Shown in pieces: positions 5,554 to 10,934 of a DNA stretch of 10,934 nt (the first letter of the stretch is position 1; the number at the start of each line of letters is the position of its first letter). Position numbers and translations under genes: made by a program. The DNA comes from Planctomycetota bacterium (lineage in GTDB: Bacteria; Planctomycetota; UBA11346): the NCBI GenBank assembly GCA_947440715.1, contig CANETI010000046.1, forward strand, positions 1-10,934, read 5' to 3'. The notes beneath the pieces were generated by a model that was given only the letters and a program-made list of their open reading frames with translations, made no database searches and was not told where the DNA came from.

Positions 5554-7874
5554 TTGGGTGTTCGTCTAGGCGGATCTGGTTGCTCTATGCGACTGGCAAT
5601 TTTTTTCACGAAATCACCAATGCGCTCATAGACCACCGAACTTCCTTCGCCGCGAACAATGACATGACGATTAAATGACATCATCGCTAATTCTTTTTCT
5701 TCCGAACGGATATTTTCCAGGACCACTTGGGCGCTTTTTGGATTGACGATCGGATCGTGATCGGCTTGCAGAATTAAGGTTGGCGCATGGACTTCGGATA
5801 AATGACTTCGTGTGCGTTGGATGAGTCGTTCAAGTTGGTGGACGCCAGATAAATAATTAATCGGATAATTGGTGTCAGGATTCTCTGCGTCATTGGTAAA
5901 TCGCCGATAGGCCGCCGAAGGTAAGCGCAACGTATCCATAATTTGATTCCAGCCCACCACCACCGGTACTAAGCGCGCCGAAGGATCCTGTAATTGTAAA
6001 CACGGGCTGATAGCGAAACAGCCAAGAATATCGTGCTGCATCGAGGCCGCCTCTAAGGCTAATAAACCACCAGCAGAGAACCCGCCAAGAATTACCTGCT
6101 GACATGAATTGCGCACAATAGTGACGGCACGCAGGTAACTGCGTAACCAATCTTCAGCAGTCACATGAGCTAATTGTTCAGGTGCCGTGCCATGTCCTCG
6201 TAGGCGTGGGACATACACCGAGAATCCAAGACCATGTAAATATTGGGCGAGAAACAAGACTTCGGCAGGGGCAGCTAAATAGCCATGACACAAGACAATG
6301 CCGACGCGATTATTCGGACGATGCAAAAAGACGGGCTTGCCGATATTTTCAGGTTTTAAATGAGGCGATAACGACATCAGTCGTCGTTCATCCTGGAATT
6401 CACTTTGTTCTTCTTGGATTAATAAAGACGCCAATGTCCGTCGCCGAACCGTAGCGGGAAGCGTGAGCGCATTGCGAATCATGCGCATGGCTTTGCGCAT
6501 CGGTTCTAATTCATTGGCAATAACGGCGACCGTATTTTTTAAACGAATGTCGTGAAAGGAATGTTCTTTGAGTAGGACGTCTCGATTAATCGTGTAGGTG
6601 TCTTTATCGAGTGTGGCGATGCCCTCGATATTCGCTAACCCCTGAACGCTGGTGAGTGGTTCATAAGGGAGTCCGCAAACCATATCGATTAAATCACGGC
6701 TGATACTGGGGTGACTGCGGCGCTTGCCATCCACCTGTAATTGACGTGCGGCGATGTAGAGCGATTGATGGAAGTCTTCGGCTTTAATGCGGTCGCTAGG
6801 CAACACGCGTAAACCGGCACAAAACAAATGATCAAAATTGATGGTTAGGCGAGTGTAAATATCATGCACCATGCGCCGCGTTAGTCGATTTTTTAACGCC
6901 CCCATGATGTGGTTCGCTTGCCGTAATTGATCAACGAAGGGCATTTCTTTCTGCAAGGTCGGCAATAACAAACGAAGATAATGTTCCAGACGTAGGGGTT
7001 TGCCAAAATAAACGCTAATATCAGTTTCGCTGAATAATAAACAGCCTTCTAAAACGAGTTCTTCCTCTAAGACGCTGGGCATTTGTCGAAACATCCACTG
7101 GGCAATGCGGTGAACGATGTTGCGACCAGGGCGAATGGGATAATAAGTAATGTTGACCGGAATGATTTGTAGGTCAGGTACGTCGATGTCATTGGGGCCA
7201 CATAAATGATAACGGTTTTCATAGCGCGTCATTAAATCGCGGTTGTTTTGCTCGCAGGCCTGGCGATACAGTTGTCGGTATATCATGGTTTTGAGTGCCA
7301 TAATGGCGGCACCCGTATGCGGCATGCCTTCACGATCTGGGACGTTGATCTTGTATTGTCCCTTCGCCCAGATCTTTTTATTTTTGACCATCGAACCTTC
7401 GGGATAAATCAACCAGTCATGACGACCGGTCATAAGATCCTCGATAATGGTGTGTTTCACCACGGGATCGCCGGTTGGCCGTGCGCCAATCGACATCAAA
7501 AAATCGCCAAAACGTCCACGGAAAAGTTTATGGAAGGCCAGCGAATGAACGTTACGACCTAAATGACCGTCGATAATATACGGAAGCACAAACGTTTCGA
7601 AACGAGTGAAATGATTAGCCACAAATAGCACAGGTCCCGGAGCAACATTTTGCACGCCTTCGACGCGAATCGTGCTGTGCATGAGCGCTTCAATAACACG
7701 CAGCGTGGTGCTGGTCGCTTTACGCGCCATGCGCGTGTAACGCGTCGTTGGTGTAGGTCCACACTGCTGCCCTTGCACCGGACGTAAATCGGTGCCGAAC
7801 CCAGCCCCCAATGGATCGACCATCGGAGGATCTGGGTAAGCGCTAAAAGTGGTTAAGCGTTCTTGCCGATCCAT
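5550..7874 (-). CDS. Fusion of PlsC-type acyltransferase and alpha/beta-hydrolase (lysophospholipase-like)
   Basis: This 774-residue protein joins two lipid enzymes. Residues ~65-300 are an LPLAT/AGPAT-type acyltransferase: VANHFTRFE (His88 with Glu93 in place of the usual Asp of HX4D) and LIYPEGSM (157-162, the FPEGT-type glycerophosphate-binding motif). Residues ~310-510 are an Arg-rich, mostly helical linker I cannot assign. Residues ~513-765 are an alpha/beta-hydrolase of the monoacylglycerol lipase/lysophospholipase kind: oxyanion-loop CHGY (529-532), nucleophile elbow GFSAG with Ser600, Asp707 in ADHDPIV and His737 in NRHVIV. No signal peptide or clear membrane helix is visible, so it is probably cytosolic or peripheral. 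The ATG at 7874 overlaps the acyl-CoA dehydrogenase gene by 22 bp, and translational coupling may replace the missing Shine-Dalgarno; Met18 is an alternative start. Context points to lipid remodelling tied to fatty-acid degradation. Both domain calls are strong; the substrates are unknown. Confidence 0.88.
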   Translation of the reverse strand: MDRQERLTTFSAYPDPPMVDPLGAGFGTDLRPVQGQQCGPTPTTRYTRMARKATSTTLRVIEALMHSTIRVEGVQNVAPGPVLFVANHFTRFETFVLPYIIDGHLGRNVHSLAFHKLFRGRFGDFLMSIGARPTGDPVVKHTIIEDLMTGRHDWLIYPEGSMVKNKKIWAKGQYKINVPDREGMPHTGAAIMALKTMIYRQLYRQACEQNNRDLMTRYENRYHLCGPNDIDVPDLQIIPVNITYYPIRPGRNIVHRIAQWMFRQMPSVLEEELVLEGCLLFSETDISVYFGKPLRLEHYLRLLLPTLQKEMPFVDQLRQANHIMGALKNRLTRRMVHDIYTRLTINFDHLFCAGLRVLPSDRIKAEDFHQSLYIAARQLQVDGKRRSHPSISRDLIDMVCGLPYEPLTSVQGLANIEGIATLDKDTYTINRDVLLKEHSFHDIRLKNTVAVIANELEPMRKAMRMIRNALTLPATVRRRTLASLLIQEEQSEFQDERRLMSLSPHLKPENIGKPVFLHRPNNRVGIVLCHGYLAAPAEVLFLAQYLHGLGFSVYVPRLRGHGTAPEQLAHVTAEDWLRSYLRAVTIVRNSCQQVILGGFSAGGLLALEAASMQHDILGCFAISPCLQLQDPSARLVPVVVGWNQIMDTLRLPSAAYRRFTNDAENPDTNYPINYLSGVHQLERLIQRTRSHLSEVHAPTLILQADHDPIVNPKSAQVVLENIRSEEKELAMMSFNRHVIVRGEGSSVVYERIGDFVKKIASRIEQPDPPRRTPN

Positions 7875-9778
7875 TGCACACCGTCTTCCATCCAGCGCAT
7901 GTCGCCGTTAAGTACTGCCTTACCGACTTGATTCATTAAATGGTCATCGTTAGTCGCCATTTCTTTAAAATGTCCTTCAATGCGACGCGTGGCATCACGA
8001 CAGAACATATCCGCTAGACTGAGAACGTTCTTATCTTGGCCACGTTTTACTAACGAATGGGCATAACTGCACGTTGCCGCCATCGCAAATAATTCAGTGC
8101 CAATATCCATCAGGCGACCAAGCAGGATTTGTTTGCGCTCCAATTTGTCGCGATACAGCCCCATATAGTGAAAAATCGTGCGGGCCAAACGATGCGAACA
8201 GGCATGGATATATTGATAATGACCGGCCAAAGAACCCATTTCATTGTGTGCTGACCACAGGCTCGAATTCACCCACTGCTTGACGTACCAACCACTATAG
8301 AACGTGGCTAATTTCATCCCGGCTTTCATTTTCACGCCAATGGGATTGTGTACTTTTAAGACATCGCTGGCCAGATTTAAATGTGGATCCATCGCTTCGC
8401 GCGCGAGGAACAATTTCATAATTTCGCTGGTGCCTTCGATAATCATATTAATGCGCATATCGCGCATCATACGTTCGACCGGGAAAGGTTCTTCGCCACG
8501 AGCTTTGAGCGAGGATGCTTTTTCGTATCCGCGACCACCACGCATTTGCATGGTCATATCGACGATTTTCCAACCCATTTCCGAACAGAATAATTTCGCC
8601 ATCGCTGCTTCAATGCGAATATCCTGATCCGAACGATTCGCCCAATGACTGGTCAGCCACGTCACCGCTTCCATGGCGAGGGTGGTGCTGGCAATAAAGG
8701 CTAATTTATGGCGACCTTGTTCATGCGCGCCAATCGGTAGGCCCCATTGCACGCGATCATTACCCCAACGACGACAGAACGACAAGCATTGTTTAGCGGC
8801 TCCGGTACATGCTGCGGGTAATGTTAACCGACCAGTATTCAGTGTGGTTAGCGCTAATTTAAGTCCTTTGCCTTCGCCCCATAGGACATTTTCAGCCGGT
8901 ACTTTGACGTCTTTAAAATACATCAGGCCATTTTGAATAGCACGAATACCCATGAAATCACAGCGGTGGGCAACGGTAATGCCTGGGGTTTTACCTTCGA
9001 CGATCAAGGCGGTAATTTGCGTGCGTTCACGGCCATTGACCATTTTGGGCGCGGTCTTTGCCATCACCACTAATAAATCAGCAATCGGACCGTTGGTGCA
9101 CCACAGCTTTTCACCATTGATCAGGTAATGTTTACCGTCCGGTGTTAGCGTAGCCGTCGTCATCATTTTGGACGGATCAGAACCAACGCTCGGTTCAGTT
9201 AAAGCAAAAGCTGAAATACTGTGTTGACTAAAGCGTGGGAAAAACGCCTTCTTTTGTGCTTCAGTACCAAAAAGTTTAAGCGGTTGTGGTACGCCGATTG
9301 ATTGATGTGCGCTAATGAGCACCGCCGTAGAAGCGCAGTACGATGCAATGCGCATCATCACGCGGTTGTAATTTACCTGGGATAATCCCAGGCCACCGTA
9401 TTCCTTGGGCACTTTCATGGCGAAGACGCCCATTTTGAATAATTCGTCGATTACTTCTCCAGGAATGGTGCGCGATGCATCGACTTCTTCCGCATCCAGA
9501 TTGGCCTCTAAATAATCGCCAACCTTTTTACATAGGACATCGCCAATCTTTTGTTCTTCGGCAGATTGGTGCGGAAATTCCGCGATCATATTGGTGTCAA
9601 AGGTGCCCATAAATAATTGTTGAGCAAATCCAGGAAGTGTTGGTTTTGCTTCGCGCGCGCCCTCGGCGACTTCCATGGCGGAGCGTTTATCCGCCGACAT
9701 TTTCGATAGGTCGATGACCATATCGTCTTCGCCTGGACGTGGTTTCGATTCGGCGGTTGGTTTGAGGTTACTGGCCAT
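7853..9778 (-). CDS. Acyl-CoA dehydrogenase, VLCAD/ACAD9-like with C-terminal extension
   Basis: This FAD enzyme catalyses the first beta-oxidation step, oxidising acyl-CoA to trans-2-enoyl-CoA. The ATG at 9778 is chosen because AGGAG lies 6-7 bases upstream. An in-frame start at 9844 would add 22 residues and overlap the upstream gene. The 641-residue product has an N-terminal tail of ~50 residues, then the acyl-CoA dehydrogenase core (~70-470). Motifs are ALTEPSVGSD (192-201, family signature 1), MRGGRGYE (~413-419, signature 2 region) and IIEGTSEI, whose Glu448 sits at the catalytic-base position used by MCAD/VLCAD rather than the IVD/LCAD position. About 165 further residues follow, as in mitochondrial VLCAD/ACAD9, where the extension aids dimerisation and membrane association. 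Typical short ACADs have ~380 residues. Long-chain specificity is inferred from architecture. The gene follows the 3-hydroxyacyl-CoA dehydrogenase after 28 bp. An electron-transfer flavoprotein would be its acceptor, but none lies in the window. Confidence 0.94.
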   Translation of the reverse strand: MASNLKPTAESKPRPGEDDMVIDLSKMSADKRSAMEVAEGAREAKPTLPGFAQQLFMGTFDTNMIAEFPHQSAEEQKIGDVLCKKVGDYLEANLDAEEVDASRTIPGEVIDELFKMGVFAMKVPKEYGGLGLSQVNYNRVMMRIASYCASTAVLISAHQSIGVPQPLKLFGTEAQKKAFFPRFSQHSISAFALTEPSVGSDPSKMMTTATLTPDGKHYLINGEKLWCTNGPIADLLVVMAKTAPKMVNGRERTQITALIVEGKTPGITVAHRCDFMGIRAIQNGLMYFKDVKVPAENVLWGEGKGLKLALTTLNTGRLTLPAACTGAAKQCLSFCRRWGNDRVQWGLPIGAHEQGRHKLAFIASTTLAMEAVTWLTSHWANRSDQDIRIEAAMAKLFCSEMGWKIVDMTMQMRGGRGYEKASSLKARGEEPFPVERMMRDMRINMIIEGTSEIMKLFLAREAMDPHLNLASDVLKVHNPIGVKMKAGMKLATFYSGWYVKQWVNSSLWSAHNEMGSLAGHYQYIHACSHRLARTIFHYMGLYRDKLERKQILLGRLMDIGTELFAMAATCSYAHSLVKRGQDKNVLSLADMFCRDATRRIEGHFKEMATNDDHLMNQVGKAVLNGDMRWMEDGVQWIGKNA

Positions 9779-9784
9779 GGCTTG

Positions 9785-9790
9785 CTCCTC
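9785..9790 (-). promoter_or_regulatory. Ribosome binding site that fixes the acyl-CoA dehydrogenase start
   Basis: GAGGAG on the minus strand, six bases before the ATG at 9778, lies in the 28-bp gap after the upstream stop codon. It makes the start at 9778 far better supported than the one at 9844, which lies inside the preceding gene. Confidence 0.75.
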
Positions 9791-9806
9791 AGGACAGGGT
9801 GAATTA

Positions 9807-10934
9807 TTAGGTTGGGAAAGGTTGATTGCTACGCGCGAGATCACTGATCATCGTGCAGGGTTGGAAACGTGAACCGCAACGATCCGATAACGACATGAGT
9901 CGTTCGGCAACGGTGCGACTACCAAGGTGATTGGCGTAATGCAGTAAGCCGCCTTTTTGTGGCGGAAACCCCGTGCCCATGACCATAGCGAGGTCGAGTG
10001 ACGAGGCGCGGTCGACGACCTGTTCTTCTAAACAGCGAACCGCTTCATTGACCATAATGAGCAGACAGCGGTCAAGAATTTCATCCTCGCTGACACTGCG
10101 AACGGCGGCATGACGAGCACGAATGGCGGCAAGTAATTCGCCATTCGCTTGTGGTTTTTTGTTTTTTTCCTGATGCAGAAAAAAACCTTTACCGCCTTTG
10201 GTGCCAAGCAGGTGGAGTTCTTCGTAGGCAATGCGCAGCGAATCGGCGACGACCATGCGCTCGCCATAATGATTCGCTAATATTTTCGCTACCTTGTAAC
10301 CAACATCTAAACCGACTTCATCGCTGAGGGTAAATGGCCCCATTGGCATACCGAATTTATAAATCGTGCGATCAATCAATTCGATATTGGCACCGTCTTC
10401 CAGACAACGTGCGGCTTCATTTAAATAGGGCAGTAAAATACGATTGACGAGAAATCCCGGACAATCTTTTACAATCACGGCGGTTTTTCCAATGCGGCGC
10501 ACCAAATCCGCAACCGCTGCAATCGTGTCTGGTGACGTTGCTGGTCCAGCGACGACTTCGACCAAGGGCATGCGATTGACCGGATTGAAAAAATGCATTC
10601 CTGCAAATAACTCTGGGCGTTTAAGTCCGACGGCCATATCCGCTATGGATAACGATGAGGTATTGCTGACCAAAATGGTGGTGTCTGAGACATGATTTTC
10701 AACTTCGCTTAATACTTTTCGTTTAACGTCTAAGTTCTCGACGACCGCTTCAACCACGATGTCTGCCTGCTTAAATCCGCGAAAATCAATCGTGCCACCA
10801 ATGCGATGGAGCAACAGATTTGCATCCCCCGGAGTCATTTTTCGCCGTTTCATGACTTGTTTATTATAGTCATTGGCCGTGTGCAGGCCTTTGGCGATAG
10901 CTTCCCAGGTCAAATCTTTCATGCGCACGGGTAA
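9807..10934 (-). CDS. FadB/FadJ-type 3-hydroxyacyl-CoA dehydrogenase, C-terminal part (5' end outside window)
   Basis: This enzyme oxidises 3-hydroxyacyl-CoA to 3-ketoacyl-CoA with NAD+. The fragment has 375 residues. The frame stays open to the right edge (Leu-Pro before the GTG at 10928), and the sequence starts in the middle of the NAD-binding domain, so the Rossmann GxGxxG and any enoyl-CoA hydratase domain lie outside. Visible motifs are VVEAVVENLDVK, SNTSSLSI, MHFFNPV (catalytic His about residue 114), PLVEVV (Glu about 126, the His/Glu dyad) and DCPGFLVNR (157-165). GTKGGKGFF closes the first C-terminal dehydrogenase domain. A second copy with GTGFPPQKGGLLHYA (~319-333) identifies the two-domain C-terminus of multifunctional FadB/FadJ alpha subunits. 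The last ~20 residues run past the usual end. It heads the beta-oxidation operon seen here; the thiolase partner is not in the window. Whether a hydratase domain is fused cannot be seen. Confidence 0.93.
   Translation of the reverse strand, partial: LPVRMKDLTWEAIAKGLHTANDYNKQVMKRRKMTPGDANLLLHRIGGTIDFRGFKQADIVVEAVVENLDVKRKVLSEVENHVSDTTILVSNTSSLSIADMAVGLKRPELFAGMHFFNPVNRMPLVEVVAGPATSPDTIAAVADLVRRIGKTAVIVKDCPGFLVNRILLPYLNEAARCLEDGANIELIDRTIYKFGMPMGPFTLSDEVGLDVGYKVAKILANHYGERMVVADSLRIAYEELHLLGTKGGKGFFLHQEKNKKPQANGELLAAIRARHAAVRSVSEDEILDRCLLIMVNEAVRCLEEQVVDRASSLDLAMVMGTGFPPQKGGLLHYANHLGSRTVAERLMSLSDRCGSRFQPCTMISDLARSNQPFPT

Overview
The window looks like chromosomal DNA of a Gram-negative-type bacterium with moderate GC content. 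TTG and GTG starts occur, Shine-Dalgarno sites are clear for some genes only, and exported proteins carry Sec signal peptides. The secreted azurin-type cupredoxin paired with a secreted sorbosone-dehydrogenase-like beta-propeller is a combination I associate with Planctomycetota and Verrucomicrobiota (PVC superphylum). That placement is an inference and no marker gene here settles it. I see no rRNA, tRNA, CRISPR array, integrase, transposase or phage gene.

Layout. Positions 3-932 (+) hold the C-terminal part of an AMP-forming acyl-CoA synthetase/ligase that starts before the window. A structured leader and a small predicted secreted protein of unknown function (1070-1453, +) follow, with codon use unlike its neighbours. 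A gene-poor gap (1454-1700) separates it from a convergent two-gene operon on the minus strand: the cupredoxin fusion (3278-4321), translationally coupled through a GTGA overlap to the propeller protein (1701-3281). Upstream of these are a 262-bp intergenic stretch with several inverted repeats and a small membrane-anchored Ala-rich helical protein (4584-5021, -). Divergent from that is an unrecognised 135-residue protein (5146-5553, +).

The right half is one minus-strand lipid operon, transcribed from the right edge: a FadB/FadJ-type 3-hydroxyacyl-CoA dehydrogenase (9807-10934, N-terminus outside), a VLCAD-like acyl-CoA dehydrogenase with a long C-terminal extension (7853-9778), and a 774-residue fusion of a PlsC-type acyltransferase to an alpha/beta-hydrolase (5550-7874). 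Spacings are 28 bp and then a 22-bp overlap, so co-expression is very likely. The first two genes make beta-oxidation steps. The third could acylate a lysolipid or other acceptor and hydrolyse an acyl ester, linking lipid remodelling to fatty-acid breakdown. The acyl-CoA ligase at the left edge is chemically related but lies on the other strand.

The points most worth a second look are the acyltransferase-hydrolase fusion with its HX4E motif, the cupredoxin fused to an unassigned C-terminal domain and coupled to a propeller lacking any CXXCH haem site, the compositionally odd small secreted protein with a hairpin leader, and a recent 21-bp in-frame duplication in the helical membrane protein.
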